Below, in pieces: positions 33,317-44,893 of a DNA stretch of 64,000 bases (position 1 is its first letter; each line of letters opens with the position of its first letter). Both the position numbers and the translations under genes were made by a program. The notes under the pieces are model-generated. The model was not told the DNA's origin, made no database searches, and worked only from the letters and a program-made list of their open reading frames with translations. The DNA is from JBMOOG01 sp049324535 (lineage in GTDB: Bacteria > Pseudomonadota > Alphaproteobacteria > Rhodobacterales > Rhodobacteraceae), in contig JBMOOG010000019.1 of assembly GCA_049324535.1 (NCBI GenBank), positions 186,001-250,000 of the forward strand. The letters are read 5' to 3'.

Positions 33317-33943
33317 TCAGGCACCGGCTTCGGCCGGGCGCGATTCCAGGATCTCGTCGATCAGGCCCCAGGCCTTGGCGTCCTCGGCCGACATGAAGTT
33401 GTCGCGCTCGAGCGCCGCCACCACCGTCTCGAGCTTCTGGCCGGTGTGCTTGACGTAGATCTGGTTGAGGCGGTCCTTCAGCTTCTGCGTCTCCTGCGCG
33501 TGGATCATGATGTCCGTCGCCTGGCCCTGATAGCCGCCCGAGGGCTGGTGCACCATGATGCGCGAGTTCGGCAGCGAGAAGCGCATGCCCTTCTCGCCCG
33601 CGGTCAGCAGCAGCGACCCCATCGAGGCCGCCTGCCCGATCACCAGGGTCGAGACCTTGGGGCGGATGTACTGCATGGTGTCGTAGATCGAGAGCCCCGA
33701 GGTGACCACGCCGCCCGGGCTGTTGATGTACATCGCGATTTCCTTCGAGGGGTTCTCCGCCTCGAGGAACAGCAGCTGCGCGCAGATCAGCGTGGACATC
33801 GCGTCGTGCACCGGCCCCGCAAGGAAGATGATCCGCTCCTTCAGGAGGCGCGAGTAGATGTCATAGGCCCGCTCGCCGCGCGACGTCTGCTCGACCACCA
33901 TGGGCACCAGGGTGTTCATGTAAAGATCGTAGGGGTCTTTCAT
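33317..33943 (-). CDS. clpP: ClpP serine protease
   Basis: 208 residues. Catalytic Ser107 (QAASMGS) and His132 (MVHQPSGG) are visible, with the conserved MYINSPGG strand and LYMNTLVPMVVEQT N-terminus. It forms the tetradecameric proteolytic chamber used by ClpX. It is divergent from the polyamine-type ABC operon with a 171-nt gap. Confidence 0.97.
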   Translation of the reverse strand: MKDPYDLYMNTLVPMVVEQTSRGERAYDIYSRLLKERIIFLAGPVHDAMSTLICAQLLFLEAENPSKEIAMYINSPGGVVTSGLSIYDTMQYIRPKVSTLVIGQAASMGSLLLTAGEKGMRFSLPNSRIMVHQPSGGYQGQATDIMIHAQETQKLKDRLNQIYVKHTGQKLETVVAALERDNFMSAEDAKAWGLIDEILESRPAEAGA

Positions 33944-34114
33944 CGGTCCTGCCTCATGCTGTCGGGCGCGAAACGGCTACGCCGGGAAGTCTTTCGCAAG
34001 TCTTAGAGGTGCGCGACGGGGGCTGCAAGGGCGGGTCGCCCGACGGCGGGGGTTGCCAAACCGCCCGGCTTTCGCCCATCGTTTGCGTGACAACGAAGAC
34101 ACGGGGAGTCACGG

Positions 34115-35182
34115 ATGGCAGAGACCGTCGCGGTCGAGGTGCGCCATGCCGTCAAGGAGTTCGGCCAGGGCGATCACGCCGTGCGCGCCCTCGACGACGT
34201 GTCGGTGGCGATCCGCAAGGGCGAGTTCTTCACGCTTCTCGGCCCCTCGGGTTGCGGCAAGACGACGCTCTTGCGGCTGATCGCGGGCTTCGAATCCCCG
34301 ACCTCGGGCCAGATCCTGCTGTCGGGCGCGGACATCACCGACCTGCCACCGAACCGCCGGCCGGTGAACACCGTCTTCCAGTCCTACGCGCTCTTTCCGC
34401 ATCTCGATGTCGCCCGCAACGTGGCCTTCGGGCTCGAGATGCTGGGCCGGCCGAAGGCGGAGGTGAGCGCCCGCACCGCCGAGATGCTGGCGCTCGTGCG
34501 TCTCGAGGCCTTTGCCGGCCGCAAGGTGTCGCAGCTCTCCGGCGGCCAGCAGCAGCGCGTGGCGCTGGCGCGCGCTCTCGCGCCGAAGCCGCAGGTGCTC
34601 CTTCTCGACGAACCCCTGTCGGCGCTGGACCTGAAGCTGCGCAAGGAGATGCAGTCCGAGCTGAAGCGGCTCCAGACCGAGACCGGCATCACCTTCGTCT
34701 TCGTCACCCATGACCAGGAAGAGGCGCTGACCATGTCCGACCGGATCGCGGTCATGTCGGCCGGACGGATCCAGCAGCTCGGCACCCCGCGCGAGATCTA
34801 CACCCATCCCAGGAACCGCTTCGTTGCCGATTTCATCGGCGAGACGAATTTCCTGACCGCCACCGTCGAGGGCGCGACCGCGACGCTGGCCGGTGGCGGC
34901 CGGATCGCGCTCGGCGCGCCCGCGGCCTCGGGCCCGGTCACGCTGGCCGTGCGCCCCGAACACATCCGCCTGGTCGCGCCGGACGCCGACGGTGCCCTGC
35001 CCGCCACGGTCGGCCGGTCGGTCTATTTCGGGACCGACAGCCATGTGCACCTGCGCCTTTCCGACGGGGCCGAGGTCGTGGTGCGCCTTCCGGCCGGGGC
35101 CGAGGGCGCCGAACCACCCCCGCCGGGCAGCGCCGCGGGCCTCGTGATCGCGCCGGGTTCGGTGCAGGTGCTGGCGGACTGA
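34115..35182 (+). CDS. potA: Polyamine-type ABC transporter ATP-binding protein (PotA-like)
   Basis: 355 residues. Walker A GPSGCGKTT, Q-loop VFQSYALFPHL, signature LSGGQQQRVALARAL, Walker B LLLDEPLSALD, and a C-terminal TOBE domain. GGGGAGTCACGG precedes the ATG. It is the first of four genes encoding a spermidine/putrescine-family importer; its stop overlaps the next ATG. Confidence 0.93.
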   Translation: MAETVAVEVRHAVKEFGQGDHAVRALDDVSVAIRKGEFFTLLGPSGCGKTTLLRLIAGFESPTSGQILLSGADITDLPPNRRPVNTVFQSYALFPHLDVARNVAFGLEMLGRPKAEVSARTAEMLALVRLEAFAGRKVSQLSGGQQQRVALARALAPKPQVLLLDEPLSALDLKLRKEMQSELKRLQTETGITFVFVTHDQEEALTMSDRIAVMSAGRIQQLGTPREIYTHPRNRFVADFIGETNFLTATVEGATATLAGGGRIALGAPAASGPVTLAVRPEHIRLVAPDADGALPATVGRSVYFGTDSHVHLRLSDGAEVVVRLPAGAEGAEPPPPGSAAGLVIAPGSVQVLAD

Positions 35183-36105
35183 TGACGCACGAACCCCACG
35201 GATCGCTCGAGGACCGGATGCGCGCCCGCGAGGCGCGCAACGGCTGGCTCCTGTCGGCGCCCGCCCTCGTGATCCTCCTCTTCGCCGCGATCGGGCCTCT
35301 GGGGATCGTGCTCGTCTATTCCTTCCTCACGCCGGGCGACTACGGCAATGTCGTCTGGAAGTTCTCGACCGAGGGCTGGCAGAGCGTGCTGGTCGAGCGC
35401 GACATCTTCGACGACACGCTCAAGCTTGCCGATGCGCATCTGGCGATCTTCTGGCGGTCGGTGAAGCTTTCGCTCATCACCACCGCGCTCACCTTCCTCG
35501 CGGGCTTCCCGACCGCCTGGTTCATCGCCACCCGCGAGGCGCGGTCGCGGATGCTCTGGCTTTTCCTCATCACCATCCCGTTCTGGACGAACCTCTTGAT
35601 CCGGACCTTCGCGATCAACCAGGTGATCCGCAACGAAGGCATCCTCAACACGATCCTGCTCGGGACGGGGGTGATCTCGGAGCCGCTGCGCATCACCTAC
35701 ACCGATACGGCCGTGCTGATCGGCATGGTCTATGTCTATCTGCCGCTGATGGTGCTGCCGCTCTTTGCCGCCATCGACCGGTTCGACATGCGGCTCCTCG
35801 AGGCGGGCTATGACCTCTATGCCAGCCGCTGGCAGGTGCTGCGCCGGGTGATCCTGCCGATCGTGCGGCCGGGGATCATCGCGGGGTCGATCCTGGTCTT
35901 CGTGCCCTGTCTCGGCGCCTATGTGGTGCCGCGCATCCTCGGCGGCGGCAAGCTGATGATGCTGGGCAACTTCATCGAGCTCCAGTTCGGGCAGGGCCGG
36001 AACTGGCCGCTCGGCGCCGCCTTCTCGATCGTGCTTCTGGTCATCGTGACGCTGGCGCTTCTGATCTACGTGCGGGCGATGGGCGCGGAGAAGCGCCATG
36101 GCTGA
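35182..36105 (+). CDS. potB: Polyamine-type ABC transporter permease (PotB-like)
   Basis: 307 residues with six hydrophobic segments. The EAA-like loop LLEAGYDLYASRWQVLRRVILPIVRPG is clear. The start codon overlaps the stop of the ATPase gene (TGATG), and its end overlaps the next permease by 8 nt, signs of tight coupling. Confidence 0.92.
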   Translation: MTHEPHGSLEDRMRAREARNGWLLSAPALVILLFAAIGPLGIVLVYSFLTPGDYGNVVWKFSTEGWQSVLVERDIFDDTLKLADAHLAIFWRSVKLSLITTALTFLAGFPTAWFIATREARSRMLWLFLITIPFWTNLLIRTFAINQVIRNEGILNTILLGTGVISEPLRITYTDTAVLIGMVYVYLPLMVLPLFAAIDRFDMRLLEAGYDLYASRWQVLRRVILPIVRPGIIAGSILVFVPCLGAYVVPRILGGGKLMMLGNFIELQFGQGRNWPLGAAFSIVLLVIVTLALLIYVRAMGAEKRHG

Positions 36106-36901
36106 GCGCGGCTTCTCGGTGCGCCGGCTGCCGGGGTTCGCCACGGTCGCGGTGATCGTGTTCCTGGTGCTCTACGCGCCGATCCTGACCATGGTCGCCT
36201 ATTCCTTCAACGCGGGCGTGAGCGTGTCGCAATGGGAAGGCTTCTCGCTCGACTGGTACCGGGTCGCCTGGGCCAACCAGCAGGTCAAGGACGCGACCGC
36301 GGTCTCGCTGATCGTCGCGGTCAGCGCCGCGGTCATCGCGACGCTGGTGGCGACCATGGCCGCGCTCGGCACCACCCGCCGGCGGCCCTTCCGGGGCCAG
36401 ACCGCGATCTATGTGGCGATCAACCAGCCCCTGATGGTGCCCGAGATCGTGACCGCGGTGGCGCTGCTGATCTTCTTCGCGATCCTCAAGCAGTGGTCGG
36501 GCTACACGGGCCTCGGCTACCTGATCGCCGCGCACGCGGCCTTCTGCATTCCCTTCGCCTATCTGCCGATCCGGGCGCGGCTCGAAAGCATGGACCGGAC
36601 GCTGGAAACGGCGGCGGCCGACCTTTACGCGACGCCCTGGCAGGCGTTCCGGCGGGTCACGCTGCCGCTTCTTGCCCCGGCCATCGTCGCCGGCGCGATG
36701 CTGGCCTTCGTCATCTCGCTCGACGATGTGGTCATCACCGAGTTCGTCAAGTCGCCCGGGCAGGACACGCTGCCCACCTACATGCTGGGCCAGCTGCGCC
36801 GCGCGATGAAGCCCGATGTGAACGCGATCTCCACGGCGCTTCTGGCGCTGACCCTGATCCTGCTGTCCGCCTTCTTCCTGCTCAGCCGCCGCGGCGACTG
36901 A
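36098..36901 (+). CDS. potC: Polyamine-type ABC transporter permease (PotC-like)
   Basis: 267 residues with six hydrophobic segments and an EAA-like loop TAAADLYATPWQAFRRVTLPLL. It pairs with the PotB-like protein. It overlaps the previous gene by 8 nt; the binding-protein gene follows 36 nt later. Confidence 0.92.
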   Translation: MAERGFSVRRLPGFATVAVIVFLVLYAPILTMVAYSFNAGVSVSQWEGFSLDWYRVAWANQQVKDATAVSLIVAVSAAVIATLVATMAALGTTRRRPFRGQTAIYVAINQPLMVPEIVTAVALLIFFAILKQWSGYTGLGYLIAAHAAFCIPFAYLPIRARLESMDRTLETAAADLYATPWQAFRRVTLPLLAPAIVAGAMLAFVISLDDVVITEFVKSPGQDTLPTYMLGQLRRAMKPDVNAISTALLALTLILLSAFFLLSRRGD

Positions 36902-36937
36902 GCCAACGACCACGCGAAACCAACTGGGAGACGACCG

Positions 36938-37963
36938 ATGAGACGACTGCTGAGCGCCACCGCGATCCTTCTCGCCGGGGCGAGCCTCGCCCATGCCGAG
37001 GGCGAGCTCAACCTCTACAACTGGGGCAACTACACCAGCCCCGAGATGATCAAGAAGTTCGAGGACAAGTACGGGGTCAAGGTCACGATCACCGACTTCG
37101 ATTCGAACGACACCGCGCTCGCGAAGGTCGAGGCCGGGGCCTCGGGCTTTGACCTGGTGGTGCCCTCGGCCGGCTTCGTCGGGGTCTACGCCGACAAGGG
37201 GCTGATCCAGGAACTGGACCTGTCGCGGCTGCCGAACCACAAGAACATCGCCCCCGAATGGTTGAACGTGGACTGGGATCCGGGCCGCAAATGGTCGGTG
37301 CCGTGGCAGTGGGGCTCGACCGGTGTCTCGGTCAACACCAAGGTCTATGGCGGCGACATCAACACCTCGGCCATCTTCATGGACCCGCCGCCCGAGCTCG
37401 AGGGCAAGATCAACGTCATCCCGGAAATGGGCGACGTGCTGGCGCTGGCCACCATGTACGAGGGCGGCAGCGTCTGTTCGGAAGACCCCGCGGTGATGAA
37501 GAAGGTGCGCGACGCGCTCCTGGCCGCGAAGCCCAAGTGGATGTCGATGGACTATTCCACCATCGAGAAGATGACCAACAACGACTACGCCGCCACCGTG
37601 GACTGGAACGGCTCGGCGATGCGGTCGCGGCTTGGCAACCCGGACGTGGCCTTCGGCTATCCGAAGGAGGGCTTCGGGCTCTGGATGGACAACGTGGTCC
37701 TGCTGAAGGACGCCAAGAACGTCGACAACGCCTATCTGTTCATGGACTTCATCATGGATCCGGAGAACGCCGCGATGCTGTCGGCCTTCGCGCGCTATGC
37801 GAACGGGATCTCGGGGTCGGAGGCCTTCATGCCCGAGGACATGAAGACCGCGCCCGAGATCGTGATCCCGGCTGAGTTCAAGGACAAGGGCCAGTTCGTG
37901 ACGATCTGCACCGGAAAGGCGCTGGAGTACCAGACCGCGATCTGGACCGAACTGCAAAAGTGA
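36938..37963 (+). CDS. potD: Polyamine-type periplasmic binding protein (PotD/PotF-like)
   Basis: 341 residues with a cleaved signal peptide (ends LAHA-EG, about residue 20) and the PotD fold: LNLYNWGNYTSPEMIKKFE and a WSVPWQWGSTG hinge segment. GGGAGACGACCG precedes the ATG. The likely ligand is a polyamine or related amine; the neighbouring carbamoylputrescine-type hydrolase fits putrescine, but specificity is not proven. Confidence 0.92.
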   Translation: MRRLLSATAILLAGASLAHAEGELNLYNWGNYTSPEMIKKFEDKYGVKVTITDFDSNDTALAKVEAGASGFDLVVPSAGFVGVYADKGLIQELDLSRLPNHKNIAPEWLNVDWDPGRKWSVPWQWGSTGVSVNTKVYGGDINTSAIFMDPPPELEGKINVIPEMGDVLALATMYEGGSVCSEDPAVMKKVRDALLAAKPKWMSMDYSTIEKMTNNDYAATVDWNGSAMRSRLGNPDVAFGYPKEGFGLWMDNVVLLKDAKNVDNAYLFMDFIMDPENAAMLSAFARYANGISGSEAFMPEDMKTAPEIVIPAEFKDKGQFVTICTGKALEYQTAIWTELQK

Positions 37964-37971
37964 TGCACGGG

Positions 37972-38021
37972 CGGGGGGCGCGGCCCCCCGCACCCCCCCG
38001 GGGTATTTGCGCGAAGAAGAA
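37972..38021. repeat. Dispersed hairpin repeat, GCGAAGAAGAA tail (single arm)
   Basis: CGGGGGG-cgcgg-CCCCCCG hairpin (37972-37990), then a C-run, the core CCCCGGGGTATTTG and the 11-base tail GCGAAGAAGAA (38011-38021). The same tail is found twice at 58622-58756. The element fills the gap between potD and the amidase gene; the bases that directly follow (AGGGGAGCGG) serve as the amidase Shine-Dalgarno site. It probably terminates or attenuates the pot transcript. Confidence 0.65.
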
Positions 38022-38033
38022 GGGGAGCGGTCC

Positions 38034-39398
38034 GTGGCGATCACCGAGCTGTCGGCGCAGGCGCTGTCGGAGGCCCTGGCCCGGCGCGATCTGTCCTGCG
38101 CCGAGGTGATGGCGGCCTTCCTCGACCGGATCGAGGCCGCCAACCCGGCGCTGAACGCGATCGTGGCGCTGCGCGACCGCGACCGGCTCATGGCCGAGGC
38201 GCGGGACGCGGATGCGGGGCCGCGGCGGGGGGTGCTGCACGGGCTGCCGCTCGCCCCGAAGGATCTGGTGGCGACGCAGGGCATCGTCACCACCTGGGGC
38301 TCGCCCATCCACCGCGACACGGTCCCCGCGCAGGACGACATCCTCGCGGCGCGGATGCGGGCCGCGGGCGCGATCTTCATCGGCAAGACCAATGTGCCGG
38401 AATGGGGACAGGGCAGCCACAGCTTCAACCCGGTCTATGGCGTGACCCGCAACCCCTATGATCCGTCGCGCTCGGCCGGGGGGTCCTCGGGCGGCGCGGC
38501 GGCGGCGCTCGCCGCGCGGATGCTGCCGGTCGCCGACGGGTCCGACATGATGGGCTCGCTGCGCAACCCGGCCGCCTTCTGCAACGTCTACGGGTTCCGC
38601 CCGACCTGGGGGCTGGTGCCGGGCGAGGTGCTGGGCGAGGCCTTCCTGGCGACGCTTGCGACCGAGGGCCCGATGGCGCGCAGCCCGGCCGATCTGGCGC
38701 TCCTGCTCGAGGTGATCGCCGGGCCCGACCCGCGCGTGCCCTTCGGGCGCGCGGCCGAGCCCTACCGGGCGCGGCTCGAGGCCGACCTGCGCGGGATGCG
38801 GATCGGCTGGCTGGCGGACTGGGGCGGGGCCTATCCGATGGAGCCGGGGATCCTTGCGACCTGCGAGGCGGCGCTGGCGGTCTTCGAGACGCTCGGCGCG
38901 CGGGTCGAACCCCTGCCGCCCCCCTTCCCGGCGACCGACCTCTGGCAGTCCTGGACCACGCTGCGCGCCATGCTGAATGCGGGGGGCAAGGCGGCTCTGG
39001 CGGCGGACCCGGCCCTGCGCGCCCGGACCAAGCCCGAGACGCTCTGGGAGATCGAACAGGGATCGGGCCTCTCGGCCGAGGCCGTCTACCGCGCGAGCCT
39101 CATCCGGTCGCGCTGGTACCGGCGGGCGGCCGCGCTATTCGAGACCTTCGACGCGCTGGTGCTGCCCTCGGCGCAGGTCTGGCCGTTCCCGGCCGAGTGG
39201 CGCTGGCCGCAGACGGTGGCCGGGCGCGCGATGGACACCTACCACCGCTGGATGGAGGTGGTGGTGCCGGCCAGCCTTGCCGGGCTGCCCGCGCTGGCGG
39301 TGCCAGCGGGGTTCGGGCCGGCGGGCCTGCCCACCGGCGTGCAGGTGATCGGCCCGGCCGGGGCGGATGCGCGCATCCTCGCCCTGGGCGAAGCCTAA
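38034..39398 (+). CDS. Amidase-signature family hydrolase
   Basis: 454 residues from a GTG at 38034 with GGGGAGCGGTCC upstream. Amidase-signature triad: Lys in LPLAPKDLVATQ, and Ser-Ser in SAGGSSGGAAAALAARML and GSDMMGSLRNPA. The nucleophile loop has MMGS where GGS is usual. Substrate undetermined (amides, possibly acylated amines). It follows the polyamine importer and is convergent with the carbon-nitrogen hydrolase gene. Confidence 0.9.
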   Translation: MAITELSAQALSEALARRDLSCAEVMAAFLDRIEAANPALNAIVALRDRDRLMAEARDADAGPRRGVLHGLPLAPKDLVATQGIVTTWGSPIHRDTVPAQDDILAARMRAAGAIFIGKTNVPEWGQGSHSFNPVYGVTRNPYDPSRSAGGSSGGAAAALAARMLPVADGSDMMGSLRNPAAFCNVYGFRPTWGLVPGEVLGEAFLATLATEGPMARSPADLALLLEVIAGPDPRVPFGRAAEPYRARLEADLRGMRIGWLADWGGAYPMEPGILATCEAALAVFETLGARVEPLPPPFPATDLWQSWTTLRAMLNAGGKAALAADPALRARTKPETLWEIEQGSGLSAEAVYRASLIRSRWYRRAAALFETFDALVLPSAQVWPFPAEWRWPQTVAGRAMDTYHRWMEVVVPASLAGLPALAVPAGFGPAGLPTGVQVIGPAGADARILALGEA

Positions 39399-39445
39399 CA
39401 CCGGGCGACCGACTGGCCGGGGCGCCGCCCGCCGCCCCCGCCGGC

Positions 39446-40315
<870 letters not shown>

Positions 40316-40420
40316 CGGAACCTCGGGGCGGATGGGGCGAGTCGGGTGGGGCGAGACTGCACGCGGGCGCGGCCGTGCGAAAGGGTGGCCAGCGGCCCCC
40401 GCGCGGGCTATGGAGAGGCC

Positions 40421-41152
40421 ATGACCGAACCTCGCTCTGCCCTGATCGTCGCCCATGGCCACCCGAGCCATCCTGCGGCCGCCGAGGCGGGCTTCGCCGC
40501 CTTCGGCCGGGAGGTGGCGGCGCGGATGCCCGGATGGCGCATCGCCAGCGCGACCCTCGCCGCGCCGGGCGCGCTCGAGGCGGCGCTGGCCGTCACCGGG
40601 CCGCGGCCGCTGGTCTATCCGCATTTCATCGCACAGGGCTGGTTCACCCGCACCCACCTGCCCGCCCGGCTGGCCGCCGCGGGGGCCGAGGCCGCCGCGG
40701 TCCTTCCCCCGTTCGGCGACGATCCGGCCGCCCGGTCGCTGGCCGCGCGCCTGTTGCGCGGGGCCGCCTCGGCCCGGGGCTGGGACGAGGCGGCGACCAC
40801 GGTGGTCCTGGCCGCGCACGGGTCGCGCTCGGGTGCGCCCGAGCCGGCGGCGGCCGTCGCCGGCTTTGCCGCGGCGCTGGCGGGGGCGACCGGCTTTCGC
40901 GACATCCGGCCGGGGTTTCTTGAGGAACCCCCGTTCCTGCGCGACGCCGCGCGCGACGCCGGGCCGCGCGCGCTCTGCCTGCCGGTGTTCATCGCGCGCT
41001 GGGGCCATGTCGAGGACGACCTGCCCGACGCGCTGGGCGCCGCAGGCTTTTCCGGGCCGACGCTCGGCCCGCTCGGGAGCGACCCGGGGGCGGCGGCGGT
41101 CGTGGCCGCCGCTCTGGCCCGCGCGACCGATCCGGCCGGCCAGCCGTCCTGA
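40421..41152 (+). CDS. Two-domain CbiX/sirohydrochlorin-chelatase-like protein
   Basis: 243 residues with two CbiX-type domains in tandem: one beginning LIVAHGHPS, the other VVLAAHGSRSG, each with a second conserved region (VYPHFIAQGWFTRTHLP and LPVFIARWGHVEDDLP). Class II chelatases carry metal-binding His at these sites. The metal-binding second His in the second domain is present (WGHV). It could insert a divalent metal into a tetrapyrrole; no tetrapyrrole genes flank it. Confidence 0.82.
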   Translation: MTEPRSALIVAHGHPSHPAAAEAGFAAFGREVAARMPGWRIASATLAAPGALEAALAVTGPRPLVYPHFIAQGWFTRTHLPARLAAAGAEAAAVLPPFGDDPAARSLAARLLRGAASARGWDEAATTVVLAAHGSRSGAPEPAAAVAGFAAALAGATGFRDIRPGFLEEPPFLRDAARDAGPRALCLPVFIARWGHVEDDLPDALGAAGFSGPTLGPLGSDPGAAAVVAAALARATDPAGQPS

Positions 41153-41236
41153 TCCGACGCCGCGGGTCGGTCGGTGCCGCCTTGCCGCGCGGCAAGCGCG
41201 CTTGAACGCCGCGCCGCCCTCGGGCAGAAGGGGCGC

Positions 41237-42592
<1,356 letters not shown>

Positions 42593-42609
42593 CCGCAAGG
42601 AGCGAGGGC

Positions 42610-43278
42610 ATGGAAGGTTTCACCATCGTGGACGGCGCCGTGGCAGTCGTCATCGTGCTGTCGGCGATCCTCGCCTACAGTCGCGGTTTGGTCCGCGAGG
42701 TCTTCGCGATCCTCGGCTGGGTCGCGGCCGCCGTCGTCGCGTTCCTGTTCGCGCCGCAGGCCGCGCCCCTGGTCAAGCAGGTGCCGGTGCTCAGCGACTA
42801 CCTCGGCGACAACTGCGAGCTGTCGATGATCGCGGCGTTCTTCGCGGTCTTCGCGGTCACGCTGATCGTCGTGTCGATCTTCACGCCGCTCTTTTCCTCG
42901 GCGGTGCAGCGCTCGGCGCTCGGCGGGCTCGACCAGGGGCTGGGCTTCCTCTTCGGGGTGGCGCGGGGGGTGCTGCTCGTGGCGATCGCATTCCTCGTCT
43001 ACAACCGCGTGGCCGGTGGCGAAGGGGTGGCCGCGGTGGACGATTCGCGTTCGGCCAAGGTCTTCTCGAAGCTCGAGGGATCGCTGTCGGCCCAGATCCC
43101 CACCGACGTTCCCGGCTGGATCGTGCAGCGCTACAACGAGCTGATGGGCAGTTGCGGTCCGGGCTTCACGCTCGGGGGCCAGACCGGAACGGCCCCGGCC
43201 GGCACCGACGCCGGCGGCGCCAAGACCGTGACGCCCCCGGCCGCGCCCGCGGCCCCGGCGCCGGCGCCCGGCAACTGA
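42610..43278 (+). CDS. cvpA: CvpA-family membrane protein
   Basis: 222 residues from the ATG at 42610 (AAGGAG seven bases upstream). Four hydrophobic segments in the N-terminal 130 residues (VDGAVAVVIVLSAILAYSRG, REVFAILGWVAA) followed by an Ala/Pro-rich C-terminal tail. CvpA proteins lie beside purF in many bacteria, as here; the E. coli name comes from colicin V production but the core role is unclear. Confidence 0.9.
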   Translation: MEGFTIVDGAVAVVIVLSAILAYSRGLVREVFAILGWVAAAVVAFLFAPQAAPLVKQVPVLSDYLGDNCELSMIAAFFAVFAVTLIVVSIFTPLFSSAVQRSALGGLDQGLGFLFGVARGVLLVAIAFLVYNRVAGGEGVAAVDDSRSAKVFSKLEGSLSAQIPTDVPGWIVQRYNELMGSCGPGFTLGGQTGTAPAGTDAGGAKTVTPPAAPAAPAPAPGN

Positions 43279-43417
43279 CGCGGACGCGCCCGCGCGCGCG
43301 GCCCGGGTCGTGCCGGTGCCGGACCCGTGACCGGCGTTTCGTAACGCGCAGGTGACAGCGCCGCGGCGAGGCACTATGTGGGGGGCGCGAACAGCCCCCG
43401 GATTCGGAGACCGCGCC

Positions 43418-44893
43418 ATGCGAGCCTTCCCGCGCCTGCCCTTCGACCCCCTGCCGGGCGAGGACACGCTGCACGAGGAATGCGGCGTCTTCGGCGTCAT
43501 CGGGGTCAAGGACGCCGCCAATTTCGTGGCGCTCGGGCTGCACGCCCTTCAGCACCGGGGGCAGGAGGCGGGCGGCATCGTCGCCTACGACGAAAGCCAG
43601 GGCTTCAATTCGGCCCATCGCTTCGGCTACGTGCGCGACAACTTCACCAAGGCCAGCCTGATGGAGACGCTGCCGGGCAGTCTCGCCATCGGCCATGTCC
43701 GCTACTCGACCGCCGGATCCAAGGGCTCGACGGCGATCCGCGACGTCCAGCCGTTCTTCGGCGAGTTCGCGGTCGGCGGCTGCGCCATCGCGCACAACGG
43801 CAATCTCACCAACGCCACCGCCCTGCGCCGCCAGCTGATCGAGCGCGGCGCGATCTTCCAGTCGAGTTCCGACAGCGAATGCATCATCCACCTGATGGCG
43901 CGGTCGATGCAGAAGTCGCTGTCCGAGCGCATCAAGGACGCGCTGCGGGCGGTCGAGGGCGCCTTCTCGATCGTGGCCATGACCCGAACCAAGCTCATCG
44001 GCGTGCGCGATGCGCTCGGCGTGCGGCCGCTGGTGCTGGGACGCATCGGCGAGGACGGCTATGTGCTCTCGTCCGAGACCTGCGGCCTCGACATCATCGG
44101 GGCCGAGTTCGTCCGCGAGATCGAGCCGGGCGAGATGGTGGTGATCTCCCGCGGCAAGGTCGAGACCTCGCACCCCTTCGCGCCGGCCAAGCCGCGGTTC
44201 TGCATCTTCGAGCAGGTCTATTTCTCGCGCCCCGACTCGATCCTGGGCGGCCGTTCGGTCTACGAGACGCGCCGCCAGATCGGCATCGAACTGGCGCGCG
44301 AGGCCCCGGTCGAGGCCGATCTCGTCTGCCCGGTCCCCGACAGCGGCACCCCGGCCGCGATCGGCTATTCCCATGAAAGCGGCATCCCCTACGGCATGGG
44401 GATCATTCGCAACCAGTACATGGGGCGCACCTTCATCGAACCCACCGAGCAGATCCGCAACATGGGGGTCCGGCTCAAGCTGAACGTCAACCGCGCGCTC
44501 ATCCGCGGCAAGCGGGTGGTGCTGGTGGACGACTCGGTGGTGCGCGGCACCACCTCGCGCAAGATCAAGGACATGATCCTCGACGCGGGCGCGGCCGAGG
44601 TGCATTTCCGCATCGCCTCGCCGCCCACCGCATGGCCCTGCTTCTACGGGGTGGACACGCCGGAACGCTCGAAGCTTCTGGCGGCCACCATGAACGAAGA
44701 GGAGATGCGGCGCTGGATCGGGGTGGACAGTCTCAAGTTCATCTCGCTCGACGGCCTCTACCGCGCCGCCGGCGAAGCGGGCGGGCGCAATCCGCGCCAG
44801 CCGCAGTTCTGCGACGCCTGCTTCTCGGGCGACTATCCGGTGGCGCCGGCCGACCAGATCGAGAAGGGCTTCGAGATGAAAGCCGCGGAATGA
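43418..44893 (+). CDS. purF: Amidophosphoribosyltransferase
   Basis: 491 residues from the ATG at 43418. N-terminal glutamine amidotransferase domain with nucleophile Cys22 exposed after removal of a 21-residue propeptide (HEE-CGVFG), and a phosphoribosyltransferase domain with VLVDDSVVRGTTS. Cys in RFCIFE, WPCFYG and CDACF match the four [4Fe-4S] ligands of the Bacillus-type enzyme. First committed step of purine synthesis. ATGA overlap with the DUF1284 gene. Confidence 0.97.
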   Translation: MRAFPRLPFDPLPGEDTLHEECGVFGVIGVKDAANFVALGLHALQHRGQEAGGIVAYDESQGFNSAHRFGYVRDNFTKASLMETLPGSLAIGHVRYSTAGSKGSTAIRDVQPFFGEFAVGGCAIAHNGNLTNATALRRQLIERGAIFQSSSDSECIIHLMARSMQKSLSERIKDALRAVEGAFSIVAMTRTKLIGVRDALGVRPLVLGRIGEDGYVLSSETCGLDIIGAEFVREIEPGEMVVISRGKVETSHPFAPAKPRFCIFEQVYFSRPDSILGGRSVYETRRQIGIELAREAPVEADLVCPVPDSGTPAAIGYSHESGIPYGMGIIRNQYMGRTFIEPTEQIRNMGVRLKLNVNRALIRGKRVVLVDDSVVRGTTSRKIKDMILDAGAAEVHFRIASPPTAWPCFYGVDTPERSKLLAATMNEEEMRRWIGVDSLKFISLDGLYRAAGEAGGRNPRQPQFCDACFSGDYPVAPADQIEKGFEMKAAE

